64,000 nucleotides of DNA from Gammaproteobacteria bacterium (GTDB lineage: Bacteria; Pseudomonadota; Gammaproteobacteria; Pseudomonadales; Cellvibrionaceae): NCBI GenBank assembly GCA_004172865.1, contig SEBV01000006.1, forward strand, positions 248,001-312,000. Direction: 5' to 3'. Position 1 is the stretch's first letter. Each line of letters begins with the position of its first letter. Below, piece by piece: positions 37,390 through 47,400 of the stretch. Below the pieces are notes generated by a model that saw only the letters and a list, made by a program, of their open reading frames with translations, did not search any database and was not told where the DNA came from. Position numbers and translations under genes: made by a program.

Positions 37390-38067
37390 TTATAAGTGAT
37401 ACAAATCTTGAGGCGCACTAGTCTCTTCCGTTAATACACCAAACTCACGATTCCATTCCAACAGTAAACTTGCTAGCGCTTGCGCTTGCTCGTGCAGCGC
37501 ACGCAACTCTTCAATAGTATCTTTCACACCGGTGTAAAGCTTAACTTGGCGATGTTTATTAGCTAATTGATGCTGCAAATGTTGCGAACGATAAACTTCC
37601 AATTTCCAGCGCAAGTTGTGAACTGTATTGCGATAATAAGCGAGCTTGGTTTGAATCGTGATGGGCCGCGTTGAACTTATATCGCCAAAAATAGAAGCAT
37701 CAGTGGCTAACACCGTAGATTCACGAAAACCTTGCTCTGCCAAAACGGTCGCCGTTCGTGGCTGCCCCATTAGTTGCGCTAGATCACCGAAGACCTCACC
37801 TGGAGTAACGTAATTGACCAACTCGCCCTTGAGTGGATCATCCACGTATACGGCCAAACGACCCTTTAGTAAAAAGAACAACCATTGATCTGAATCACCG
37901 CGCTGTAAAACAACTTCTCCCGGAACATAGGTAATGACACGAGAAGCTTGTAACAATAGCTCGAACTGCCAGGCATCTTGTTGTTTTACCAATTTAAAAA
38001 ACGGAATACCAGACAACAGCTGCTCTACATAATCGCGGGACAACTTAGACAGCAATTTTATTTCCAT
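37390..38067 (-). CDS. Cyclic-nucleotide-binding-domain protein
   Basis: A 225-residue protein with a CRP-like cyclic-nucleotide-binding beta-barrel at about residues 20-135. The sequence VVLQRGDSDQWLFFLLKGRLAVYV and the phosphate-binding-cassette-like VFGDLAQLMGQPRTATVLA (Asp for Glu, Arg-Thr pair kept) suggest real ligand binding. No helix-turn-helix follows. The C-terminal 70 residues are helical and likely coiled. It lies upstream of the PilZ gene on the same strand (about 145 bp gap). Its output partner is unknown. Confidence 0.85.
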   Translation of the reverse strand: MEIKLLSKLSRDYVEQLLSGIPFFKLVKQQDAWQFELLLQASRVITYVPGEVVLQRGDSDQWLFFLLKGRLAVYVDDPLKGELVNYVTPGEVFGDLAQLMGQPRTATVLAEQGFRESTVLATDASIFGDISSTRPITIQTKLAYYRNTVHNLRWKLEVYRSQHLQHQLANKHRQVKLYTGVKDTIEELRALHEQAQALASLLLEWNREFGVLTEETSAPQDLYHL

Positions 38068-38179
38068 GTTTGCCCCTACATACGGAATTTAACAGCAATG
38101 GAATCAGGCTGGGTTAAAAGAAAACTAGCTGTTAAACAGCAAGATTTCAAATTTAACTAATTTATTTTTGTTCTATGTC

Positions 38180-38270
38180 GTTTGTTCTATACTCTAAAAA
38201 CAAACTTTTGTCAGCTATGTGACCAACCGAAAAACTGGACACACTGTCATTCGGCTTTATATATTATACT
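38180..38270 (+). promoter_or_regulatory. Possible promoter region of the TonB-fusion gene
   Basis: An inverted repeat with 7-bp arms GTTTGTT (38180-38186) and AACAAAC (38199-38205) lies upstream of a good -10-like TATACT (38265-38270). No clear -35 hexamer is found at 16-18 bp, so the promoter may depend on an activator. Function is inferred only from position. Confidence 0.3.
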
Positions 38271-38340
38271 TAAACGCCATTAAAATGGATTTTGGCCTCA
38301 ACTAACACCAACCAAAAAATAAAATGAGAGTATTTATGCC

Positions 38341-39501
38341 ATGCGTCTGAAACATATAATAAATCTTTGCATAAGTGTGTTGCTTACCGGTTTTTGTTCT
38401 TTGTCCATCGCAGCTGATCCACTTTTAAATGGTATGTCTACGCACATCGACCTTGGCAAAGAACAGTTTATTGGTGCGCTTTACTCCACCACGCTTAGCG
38501 ATAACGCTGACAAGTTACTAACAAGTACGCAACCTATGCGTATGGAGTTAAAAATTGTAGCGCCTGAAGGCATCACCACACGTCGTTTTAGCCGTTGGTG
38601 GATTGAAGGCATGGCAATCAATAACTCACCCGCGCTACTAACCGAACAAGCCGACAACATGGTTAAGTTCGATGGTTTATTTAAAGGTCGATTTGCAATA
38701 AACGATACAGTTGCGTTTTCCTATGAGCCTAGCAAAGGTGTAAATATTAGTGTTAACGATGTGTTGCTAGGCAATATCGCTAGCGAGAAATTTTTTGGCA
38801 TGTTGCTGAGAACCTGGATCGGCAAAGTACCTTTATCTTCAGAATATAAAGATGGCATTTTGAATAATGGCAAAGTGAACGCCGAACTCAAAGCTCGCTT
38901 CGATAAAATCAAACCAACTCGCGAACGCACTACCGAAGTTGCTGGCTGGAGCAAAATTAAATCACCTGCTGATATAGCGGCAGAGAAAGAAAAAGAGAAG
39001 GAAGCAAAAGAAGCCGCCTTGGCTGCAGCTACTGCAAAAACATCAAATGCATCATCTTCTGTTGATACCGCAAAGTTAGCCGCACAAAAAGCCGAATTAG
39101 CGAAAGCTGAAGCTGCAGCCAAACTTGCTGCGCAGAAAGCAGCGGCTGCCGCGCCCGCAGCAAATGATGACGATGACAAACCTGCTCTTACCGCACAATC
39201 GCTTTTGGCTCGTCAGTTCTTTGTGTCTGATCAGCTGAAAAAAATCTACGCAAACGTTCGCTACCCTAAAAAAGCGCTTGAGCGCAACCAAACTGGCAGC
39301 GTGCGGATTACGGTTGTTATTGATCGCCAAGGCAGATTAGTGGGTAGTTCGATTGCGCAGGCATCTGACGTAGATTTATTGAACGAAGCTGCACTGGAAG
39401 CAGTCGCTAAATCTGGTCCATTCTCACCGCTGCCAGATGCTATTACCGGCGCAACATTTGAATTTACTGCACCGTTGAAATTCACACTGAAAAGTAATTG
39501 A
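38341..39501 (+). CDS. Chalcone-isomerase-like domain fused to TonB C-terminal domain
   Basis: A 386-residue exported protein of unusual architecture. A signal sequence (about residues 1-24, LLTGFCSLSIA-AD) is followed by a chalcone-isomerase-like domain at about 30-175 (FIGALYSTTLSDNADKLL, MRMELKIVAPE, FSRWWIEGMAINN, GVNISVNDVLLGNI, LLRTWIGKVPLSS). Then comes an Ala/Lys/Glu-rich helical linker (about 210-280) and a TonB C-terminal domain at about 300-385 (VRYPKKALERNQTGSVRITVVIDRQGRL, AALEAVAKSGPFSPLPDAI). Classical TonB keeps an uncleaved N-terminal anchor that contacts ExbB/ExbD. Here the start looks cleavable, so the protein may be soluble in the periplasm. No exbB/exbD is nearby. Single gene with GAGAG upstream and its own terminator. 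Confidence 0.82.
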   Translation: MRLKHIINLCISVLLTGFCSLSIAADPLLNGMSTHIDLGKEQFIGALYSTTLSDNADKLLTSTQPMRMELKIVAPEGITTRRFSRWWIEGMAINNSPALLTEQADNMVKFDGLFKGRFAINDTVAFSYEPSKGVNISVNDVLLGNIASEKFFGMLLRTWIGKVPLSSEYKDGILNNGKVNAELKARFDKIKPTRERTTEVAGWSKIKSPADIAAEKEKEKEAKEAALAAATAKTSNASSSVDTAKLAAQKAELAKAEAAAKLAAQKAAAAAPAANDDDDKPALTAQSLLARQFFVSDQLKKIYANVRYPKKALERNQTGSVRITVVIDRQGRLVGSSIAQASDVDLLNEAALEAVAKSGPFSPLPDAITGATFEFTAPLKFTLKSN

Positions 39502-39514
39502 TGTAGTCGATGTG

Positions 39515-39550
39515 AAATAAAAAAAGCCACTTATGTGGCTTTTTTTATTT
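39515..39550. terminator. Rho-independent terminator after the TonB-fusion gene
   Basis: Stem AAAAAAGCCAC / GTGGCTTTTTT with a TTAT loop and flanking A/T tracts. It can also serve the convergent gene at 39565-40134 on the minus strand. Confidence 0.88.
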
Positions 39551-39564
39551 TTAAAGAGTAGAAA

Positions 39565-40134
39565 TTATAAATTACCTAAATCCGCTAATCTTTTTCTAAT
39601 GACTTTTTCGATATCGTTTTTTTCCAATGTTGAATGCGTAGTTAGTCGATTAAGATGAACTCGATGTAAGTGCAAACACGGAATAGATGCATCCAACTCA
39701 CGCAAGTCACCTTTCATCAACACAGGTAAAAACGGCTTATCGGGCGGACATTGCTTTTGCACAACGCTTAAGCCTATTTGCAGCGGCACGGTGCGAAATT
39801 TTACGGCACCGGTTTTGAAAGGAATACGTAAAAAAAGTGCAGGCTTACCTTTAAAAATACCTGGCAAAATTTCCATACCGCTTGCCGTTACCGCACTCTC
39901 AGGGATGTTATTGAAAGTATCGTGATGAGCATAGGGATTTGGCAATATCACCAACCTACGAGCTTCTTCGCGCGGAAAGAAGATGTTGTAATTGGTGTAC
40001 AACTGCTCCACCGAATCAGAAAAAACACAAAGTTTATTCTCAAAGCCCATCACAAAATCAATTGCTCGCTGGCGCTGGTTAAACGCCGCGAGATCCCAAA
40101 CCAGATCACTATTACCTTGCGCTGCTAATGTCAC
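39565..40134 (-). CDS. Conserved-looking hypothetical protein downstream of prfC
   Basis: I do not recognise this 189-residue protein. It has no signal peptide or membrane span. Its Cys (in KLCVFSD, KQCPPD, SIPCLHLHRVHLNR) and His residues are scattered, and the ordered sequence (EEARRLVILPNPYAHHDTFNN, ALFLRIPFKTGAVKFRTVPLQIG) looks like a folded cytoplasmic protein. The start is GTG at 40134. It follows prfC by about 45 bp on the same strand, so it may be cotranscribed. Function is unknown. Confidence 0.65.
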   Translation of the reverse strand: MTLAAQGNSDLVWDLAAFNQRQRAIDFVMGFENKLCVFSDSVEQLYTNYNIFFPREEARRLVILPNPYAHHDTFNNIPESAVTASGMEILPGIFKGKPALFLRIPFKTGAVKFRTVPLQIGLSVVQKQCPPDKPFLPVLMKGDLRELDASIPCLHLHRVHLNRLTTHSTLEKNDIEKVIRKRLADLGNL

Positions 40135-40179
40135 GCCTCACGGCCTCGATTAATAAAGTTAACTACTGTGGCGGCGATA

Positions 40180-41757
40180 TTAATGCTCGCGCGTCGCTCT
40201 AAATACAATATCAGGGTGACGTTCTTGTGTTAAAGATAAATTAACCCGCGACGGTGCTAAATACGTTAAATGACCGCCGCCATCCAGTGCAAGGTTTTCC
40301 GTACATTTACGTTTAAATTCTTCGAGTTTTTTCGAATCATCGCAATCGCACCAGCGCGCGGTTGTTACATTCACTGGTTCATAGACAGCTTCAACTTTGT
40401 ATTCATCTTTCAAACGATAGGCAACAACCTCAAACTGCAGCACACCAACCGCGCCCACGACAATATCATTATTATTAACAGGAAAGAAAACTTGCGTTGA
40501 ACCCTCTTCAGAAAGCTGCTGCAGACCTTTTTGCAATTGCTTCATTTTGAGTGGATCTTTCAAGCGAATACGACGAAATAATTCCGGTGCAAAATGGGGA
40601 ATGCCGGTGAATTTCAACTCTTCACCTTCAGTAAAGGTATCGCCAATTTGAATGGTGCCGTGATTGTGCAAGCCGATAATATCGCCCGCGAGTGCTTCTT
40701 CAACAGCGCTGCGGTCGCCCGCCATAAACGTAACTGCATCGGCGATTTTAATTTCTTTGCCGATGCGCACATGTTTCATTTTCATGCCTTGGCGATATAC
40801 ACCGGAACACACACGCATAAATGCAATGCGGTCGCGATGTTTAGGGTCCATATTCGCCTGGATTTTAAAAATAAAACCGCTGAACTTTTCTTCGTTTGCA
40901 TCGACTACGCGTTCTTTAGCTTCACGGCTGCGCGGCGTTGGTGCCCATTCCACAAAACCGTCCAGCATTTCACGTACGCCAAAGTTGCCGAGCGCTGTAC
41001 CAAAAAATACTGGCGTCATGCGGCCCGCTAAATATTCTTCTAAATTAAATTGATTGGTTGCGCCGCGCACAAAATCAATTTCTTCACGAATATCGGATGC
41101 GTAGTAGCCGAGCAATTTCGTAGCTTCCTCGCTATCCAAACCTTTTATTTGTACATCGTCGGGAATGGTGTGGCCCTGACCTGGTTGATAAACATGAATC
41201 ACATCGGTATAAAAATTATAAACGCCGAGAAATTCTTTTCCGCTACCTAACGGCCAATTAATGGGCGCGGCGGTAATTTTTAATACACTTTCAATTTCAT
41301 CGAGCAGCTCAACGGTGTCACGACTTTCGCGATCCATTTTGTTGAGGAACGTTAAAATCGGCGTGTCGCGCAGACGACATACTTCCATCAATTTAATCGT
41401 GCGATCTTCTACACCTTTCGCGCCGTCAATCATCATCAATACAGAGTCGACGGCGGTGAGCGTGCGATAAGTATCTTCCGAGAAATCTTCGTGACCGGGT
41501 GTGTCCAAAAGATTAACAATGCGACCCTTGTAGGGAAATTGCATCACCGAAGAGGTCACCGAAATTCCGCGCTCTTGCTCCATGCTCATCCAGTCAGATT
41601 TTGCATGAGGGCCGCGCTTACCTTTTACCGAACCAGCCAATTGAATCGCATTACCCCACAGCAGCAATTTTTCTGTGACCGTGGTTTTACCAGCATCTGG
41701 ATGCGAAATAATGGCGAAAGTGCGGCGCTTGGCGAGTTCGGTTTTTACATTAATCAT
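40180..41757 (-). CDS. prfC: Peptide chain release factor 3 (RF3)
   Basis: A translational GTPase that removes RF1/RF2 from the ribosome after termination. G1 is [19 protein letters not shown]2 lies around [12 protein letters not shown]3 is [16 protein letters not shown], and G4 is [11 protein letters not shown]. The C-terminal RF3 domain includes AEALTFMAGD-like and [22 protein letters not shown]. 525 residues, normal. Cytoplasmic. Confidence 0.98.
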   Translation of the reverse strand: MINVKTELAKRRTFAIISHPDAGKTTVTEKLLLWGNAIQLAGSVKGKRGPHAKSDWMSMEQERGISVTSSVMQFPYKGRIVNLLDTPGHEDFSEDTYRTLTAVDSVLMMIDGAKGVEDRTIKLMEVCRLRDTPILTFLNKMDRESRDTVELLDEIESVLKITAAPINWPLGSGKEFLGVYNFYTDVIHVYQPGQGHTIPDDVQIKGLDSEEATKLLGYYASDIREEIDFVRGATNQFNLEEYLAGRMTPVFFGTALGNFGVREMLDGFVEWAPTPRSREAKERVVDANEEKFSGFIFKIQANMDPKHRDRIAFMRVCSGVYRQGMKMKHVRIGKEIKIADAVTFMAGDRSAVEEALAGDIIGLHNHGTIQIGDTFTEGEELKFTGIPHFAPELFRRIRLKDPLKMKQLQKGLQQLSEEGSTQVFFPVNNNDIVVGAVGVLQFEVVAYRLKDEYKVEAVYEPVNVTTARWCDCDDSKKLEEFKRKCTENLALDGGGHLTYLAPSRVNLSLTQERHPDIVFRATREH

Positions 41758-41854
41758 GGGGATCTGCTTGGGGAGTCGATAAAAGGCGGCGATTATAGCC
41801 TAGTCAGGCTTGGTCGGGTAATGCGGGCGTGTGTGCAGACTGCGTGACGGCCAA

Positions 41855-41889
41855 TAAAAAACCCCTTTGATGATAGGCCAAAGGGGTTT
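41855..41889 (-). terminator. Rho-independent terminator of motAB
   Basis: On the minus strand an 11-bp stem AAACCCCTTTG / CAAAGGGGTTT closes a 9-nt loop and is followed by TTTATT. It sits about 35 bp after the motB stop codon and before the prfC promoter region. Confidence 0.85.
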
Positions 41890-41925
41890 GGGGACGAACG
41901 CTGGAATAAACTAAATCAGTATGAA

Positions 41926-42924
41926 TTAACGACCCGCATCTATAGCCGCATCAACTTCTTTTTGCGTCATGATGTGCGGCTTTGGCTCACCATCAGGTGA
42001 ATCGGATGATTTAATCAAGTCATTGGAATTCAAACCAGTTCCACCATTGCTAAGTGCATCGGCAACCGCTTTTTTCAAGACAATAATAGCAATGCGGCGG
42101 TTAATAGGCGCATCTGGCTTATCCACAATCAAGGGCGCTGCTGAACCCATACCTTGAACAGTTACCACTTTGCCTTCCGGGAAGCCGCCTTGCAGTAAAG
42201 CGCGACGTGCGGAGTTGGCGCGATCTGCCGATAATTCCCAGTTGGTGTAAGTCGCACCCGCGCCGTAAGATGTGGAGTCGGTATGCCCCGTTACGCTGAT
42301 TTTGTTTTGAACTTTATCCAGCAAAGGTGCCAATGATTTCAATACATCCTCGATGTAAGGTTTCATATGCGCACTGCCCACATCAAAACCTGGGCGTTGA
42401 TCTTTATCGACAATTTGTATGCGCAGACCGAGCGCAGTTAAATCAATCAGAATTTGATCTTTCATCTGCTGGAAAATAGGATCTTTATTAATTTCGTCCT
42501 GCACCTGAGTTTGTAGCTGCTCAAGCTGCTCTTTTTCGATGCGCTCCAATTCTTTTTTCAATTTCGCTTCAGAAATTTGCTCGGCATTTTGCGTCTGCGT
42601 ATTTTCTTCAGAATTATCGTGATCACTTTTGTCTTCGGTTTGCGGATCGTCAGAATGGGATTCGGCTTGCGGTTGTTGCATCTCAATCAAGCCGGGATTG
42701 GAGCCTCCCTCGCCTATGGCAAATTCGCTGCCGGGATCGTTGAAATAGCCAGAAATAGCTTTTTGTTCTTCTTTCGAGGTGCTGCCCAGCAGCCACATCA
42801 ACATAAAAAACGCCATCATTGCCGTCATAAAGTCGGCGAGCGCAACCTTCCAGCCGCCGCCGTGGTGACCGTGACCGTGACCTTTCTTTTTAACGATAAT
42901 GATCGACTGAGTACCCTTCTCCAT
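41926..42924 (-). CDS. motB: Flagellar motor stator protein MotB
   Basis: The peptidoglycan-anchored half of the proton-driven flagellar stator. A His/Gly/Lys-rich cytoplasmic start (KKKGHGHGHHGGGWKV) precedes one transmembrane helix (about residues 28-48) with the proton-carrying Asp in ALADFMTAMMAFFMLMWLLG. A Glu/Gln-rich linker (about 85-150) leads to an OmpA-like peptidoglycan-binding domain (about 195-290: ISVTGHTDSTSYGAG, LSADRANSARRALL, INRRIAIIVL). 332 residues. It lies 42 bp after motA. Confidence 0.96.
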   Translation of the reverse strand: MEKGTQSIIIVKKKGHGHGHHGGGWKVALADFMTAMMAFFMLMWLLGSTSKEEQKAISGYFNDPGSEFAIGEGGSNPGLIEMQQPQAESHSDDPQTEDKSDHDNSEENTQTQNAEQISEAKLKKELERIEKEQLEQLQTQVQDEINKDPIFQQMKDQILIDLTALGLRIQIVDKDQRPGFDVGSAHMKPYIEDVLKSLAPLLDKVQNKISVTGHTDSTSYGAGATYTNWELSADRANSARRALLQGGFPEGKVVTVQGMGSAAPLIVDKPDAPINRRIAIIVLKKAVADALSNGGTGLNSNDLIKSSDSPDGEPKPHIMTQKEVDAAIDAGR

Positions 42925-42966
42925 ACTCAGTTATCTCTTATCAACGCAGCGTTATTTTTTACAGAA

Positions 42967-43821
42967 TTATTTTTTAGCACGGTATTGTTCCTCTAGCTCT
43001 TTAAAGCTGGGTCGAACACTGTGATATAAAACTTTACGCCCGAACTCAACCGCGATTTGCGGCGGAACGCCGTTCATGGATGCAACGAGACAGGCTTTAA
43101 TGCAGCTATAAAAATGAGCTTCATCGCGATTTTTATGGCTCAGGTACATACCAAAAGGACCGATAAAACCGTACGCAAACAAAATACCTAACAAGGTTCC
43201 CACCAACGCCGCCGCTACGTGGTGACCCAGCACTTCTGGCGGCCCGCCAAGGCTACCCATGGTGATTACGATACCGAGAACCGCCGCTACGATACCAAAG
43301 CCCGGCAGGCCGTCTGCAGCACCGGTGATCGCGCTTGGGATGAGTGCTTGTTCTTGATGATGTCCTTCCAACTCCTGATCAATCAACGCCTCAAGCTCAT
43401 GGGGCGCCATATTGCCCGCCACCATAATCCGCAAGTAATCGCAGATAAATTCAACGGCGTGATGATCTTTAAGAATCGACGGATAATTGGAAAAAATCGG
43501 GCTGCTTTCAGGCTCTTCAATATCACCTTCGATGGCCATTAAGCCTTCGCGACGGGTTTTATTGAAAATATCGTACAGAAGAGTGAGTAAATCGAGATAA
43601 AGCTGTTTTTTATATTTCGATGGCGTCATCAAGGCACCGGCGGATTTAACTACGCCGATACTCACTGACAAAGGGTTACCAATGATCATTGCCCCTAGAG
43701 AAGCACCACAAATAATCAACACCTCGGTGGGCTGGAACAGCGCCATCACCTTACCACCGGCGAGTACGAACCCGCCGATAACGCAACCAAATATAACGAT
43801 AATGCCCAAAATGATATTCAC
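42967..43821 (-). CDS. motA: Flagellar motor stator protein MotA
   Basis: The four-span stator subunit that converts proton flow into rotor torque. The N-terminal pair of helices (NIILGIIVIFGCVIGGFVLAGG; VLIICGASLGAMIIG) and the pair after residue 165 (GLPGFGIVAAVLGIVITMG; AALVGTLLGILFAYGFIGPFG) flank a cytoplasmic charged loop with RREGLMAIEGDIEEPE. I chose the GTG at 43821 (284 residues), with GGGGAG 6 nt upstream, because it aligns with the E. coli start. A GTG at 43839 would add six residues. Forms an operon with motB. Confidence 0.96.
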   Translation of the reverse strand: MNIILGIIVIFGCVIGGFVLAGGKVMALFQPTEVLIICGASLGAMIIGNPLSVSIGVVKSAGALMTPSKYKKQLYLDLLTLLYDIFNKTRREGLMAIEGDIEEPESSPIFSNYPSILKDHHAVEFICDYLRIMVAGNMAPHELEALIDQELEGHHQEQALIPSAITGAADGLPGFGIVAAVLGIVITMGSLGGPPEVLGHHVAAALVGTLLGILFAYGFIGPFGMYLSHKNRDEAHFYSCIKACLVASMNGVPPQIAVEFGRKVLYHSVRPSFKELEEQYRAKK

Positions 43822-44093
43822 GCAGAACTCCCCGATCACTTTCCCAGCGCGTATTTTGCTTTGAGTATAGGTTGTATCGCTTGAGGTTCAAGGCGACTTC
43901 CAAGCTAAAAATGCAGCAATGTTCAATGGCGCCGAATAAATCGTTTTTTTGCGGCAAATACCGTACGTTTTTTCGCCAATCATAGAAGTTAAAGTGTATA
44001 AGGCAAAACATCAGAGACTTTGTAGGGCGGAAATTTTATAGTGCGGGCCTAATGTGAAACTTCTCTGCAAAATGCGACTGATAAGGTGCGACT

Positions 44094-44399
44094 ATGAAAA
44101 TCAACGAACTCAATTTAGAAACTCAAACTCAACTGGAAGCGGCAGTATTGCGACGTTTGATAGCGCATCTGGATAGTCGTAGCGATGTGCAAAATATCGA
44201 TTTGATGAACTTGGCGGGTTTTTGTCGCAACTGTTTAAGTAAATGGTATGTCGCTGCGGCTGAAGAAAAAAATATCGCGCTTGAATATGAAAACGCTCGC
44301 GAACGAATTTACGGAATGCCTTACGAAGACTGGAAGAATCAGCACCAAAAAACGGCGACTTCAGAACAATTGAGCGCCTTCAACAAAAATAAAGATTAA
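44094..44399 (+). CDS. DUF1244 family protein
   Basis: A small 101-residue cytoplasmic protein of the DUF1244 family. The family core is clear: LIAHLDSRSDVQNIDLMNLAGFCRNCLSKWYVAAAEE, with the conserved Cys pair in GFCRNCL, and RIYGMPYEDWKNQHQ. Function is unknown. It is preceded by AAGGTG and transcribed divergently from motA. It converges with the sensor kinase gene, the stops being 4 bp apart. Confidence 0.9.
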   Translation: MKINELNLETQTQLEAAVLRRLIAHLDSRSDVQNIDLMNLAGFCRNCLSKWYVAAAEEKNIALEYENARERIYGMPYEDWKNQHQKTATSEQLSAFNKNKD

Positions 44400-44403
44400 C
44401 GCG

Positions 44404-47400
44404 TTAAATCGTTGTTGATGATTCAATATTGATGATGCCCGCGGCGGCGAGTGAAATTAAACTATCAGTCACCGCCGGGTTTACAAATTCCATATCACTC
44501 ACACTCGCTGCGGTAACATTCACCCAGCAATTGCGACCGTGATGTTTTGCGAGATAAAGCGCGCGGTCTGCAGTATCAATAACTTGCTCCCACGTCAACG
44601 CAGCAGGTTGCGCGCGGTAAAATGGATAAGCTGCCATACCGATAGAACAGGTTTTGGAAATTTTTTGTCCTTTGCCAATATCAAATTCAAATTGCTCAAC
44701 TTTTTGCCGAATTCGTTCCGCAAGCTCGGGCACTTCTTCACGTGTGCAATAACGAACCACAATTAAAAATTCTTCGCCGCCCCAACGCACTAAATAATCC
44801 GACTCGCGCAATATGGTTTTTAAGAGCTGACTTAATTGCTCCAATAATTTATCGCCTGCAGCATGCCCGTAGGTGTCATTAACGGATTTAAATAAATCTA
44901 TGTCGAGCAGCATAAACATTAAATCTTGTTCTAGCGGTTGCGTCAGTTTCATGACTGCATCAGCTTGTGTTCTGCCCCAATCGTTGTAGCTGCGTTCAAC
45001 AATCGCAATATCGGCGGCAAGGGATTTATTTAAGAAACGACGATTGTGTAACCCAGTGAGCGGGTCCGTTAAACTTGCTTCTTCCAATTTTTGATAAGCA
45101 ACTTCAAGTTCGTGCTGCGCTTGTTTTAGCACCGCGTTACTTTTGTTTAATTCCGCAGTACGCTCGGCAACTTTTTTATCGAGGTTGCGAGTTACATCAT
45201 GCAACTGCAAATGCGTGGCGATGCGCACCATAAGCGTTTCACGGACTATAGGCTTAACCATAAAGTCATTAGCGCCGGCTTCAAACCCCATCACCAAATC
45301 ATTCATTTGGCTGCGTGCCGTGAGCAAAATAATGGGCAATTCATGAGCCGGGTAAGTTTCGCGAATAATTTTACAAGCTTCGTATCCGGAAATTCGCGGC
45401 ATCATAATATCCAGCAATACTAAATCTACTGATTCACTTGCAATGATTTTGAATGCATCTTCGGCGCAATTAGCTTCAATAACGTTGTATCCGCTAATCG
45501 ATAAATAACTTGCAATCACTCGGCGATTAATTAAGTCATCATCCACAATTAAAATATTATTTTTATATTCTTGCTGCGTTGGGTCCAGTGCTTCAGTTTC
45601 AAAATAACTTTGGTTGTTAAGAGGAGCTCTTACATAAGTATGCTTGGTAGAAAATTTTTCTGGCAAGTCGTGACTGACTGGCAAGGTAAAATAAAAAGTT
45701 GAGCCTATACCCAAGACAGATTCAACTCTTATAGTTCCGCCATGCAATTCTACTAGTTGCCTGGTAACAGAAAGCCCTAGCCCTGCACCGCCTTGAGTTC
45801 GCGTTATGCCGCCCTCGAGCTGGGTAAAACTTTCGAAAATTTCATTAATACGATTGGATGGAATACCTGTGCCTGTATCGCCAACTTCAATCTGAATAAA
45901 TTCCCCAATCACATTTGCGGTTACATTAATAACGCCGCGATCTGTAAATTTTGCGGCGTTGCCAATAAGGTTATGTAAAATTTGCAGAACGCGGTCTTCA
46001 TCTGCCAGCGCTGCTGGCAATCGTTGGGGAATATTGTTGGCAAAAATAACAGCTTTGTTGATGATCAACGGCTTTGAAAGTCTGAGTACAACATCCACCA
46101 AAACTTGAATATCTACAGCTTTTTTATTGAGTGTTAAACCTTTATTTTTAAGCTGCGAGAAATCCAGAATATCGTTAACTAAACTTGCCAAACGTTTTCC
46201 GCTGTCAGAAATTAATGACAAGTGATATTTCATCTTCGGTGAAACATCACCAGCAACGCCTTCACGTAAGGATTCAGCTAAACCAATTATTCCATTTAAC
46301 GGTGTGCGCAATTCGTGCGATGTATTAGCGAGAAATTCGTCTTTCAATTTATCGATTTGGGTGAGGCGTTTAACAATAATCCGCTCTTGTTGTAGCTTCT
46401 CCGCTTGAAATGACATTTTCAAACGATGCACATGAAAGAACCAATAAACCAGAGCCAAACCTAGGAAGCTATAAATGGCATAAGCCCACCAGGTACGCCA
46501 AAAAGGCGGCAATACAATGATTTGTAAACTCGCGGGATACAGGCCCCATACACCGTCATTATTTGACCCTTTCACTTCAAAAATATAAGTCCCGGCATTC
46601 AAATTGGTGTAAGTCGCCGAACGTTTTGTGCCAACGTAATTCCAGTTTTCGTCAAAACCCTGTAACCGATAAACGTATTGATTATCTTCGACATGGTGAT
46701 AACTTAGCGCTGAAAACTCTAGGGTAAAAACTACATCTTTATGATCCAAAGTAATGCTTGGAGTAGATTCAATAGCTTTACTTAATGGTGATTGCGGACC
46801 ACCAATAGCGACCGGTTTATTACCGATTTGCAGATTAGTGATTACAACATTGGGAGCGTAGGAATTACTTTTTATGTCTTGCGCTTTAAACAAGGTGTAG
46901 CCTTTGCTGTGTCCCAGCAAAACTTCTCCAGATTTAGTAAATAACGCAGAATTACGGTTGTATAAATTATCGGCCAGACCATGATGTTTATCGAAATTGC
47001 GAAACAGCTTTTTCTCAGGATCAAATTGTGAAATACCTTTTTGCGTTCCTAACCACAGCATGCCTTTTTCATCTTCAGTAATACTTCCGACCACATCATC
47101 AGCTAGACCATTTTTGGTTGTGAATGCAGTAAATTTCCCCGAATTTCTGTCGAGTAAATTTAAGCCTCCACCTTCGGTGCCAACCCAAAAATTGCCGCGT
47201 TTATCTTCATAGAGCGACACAATGAAATCAGCATTGATACTTTCACTATCTTTAGCATTGTGTTTATAGCGAGTAAATTTTTCTGTAGTGCGATCAAATA
47301 AATACAAACCGCGAAAAGTGCCCAGCCATAAGTTGTTTAATTTATCTTCGTAAACAACTCTCGAATACAACACCTTGTCGCCATCTAATAAATCTGCCGT

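Noticed and set aside
40594-41031. 145-codon open frame opposite prfC
   Set aside because: It is a shadow of the conserved release factor gene; Phe/Ala/His bias and no ribosome-binding site.
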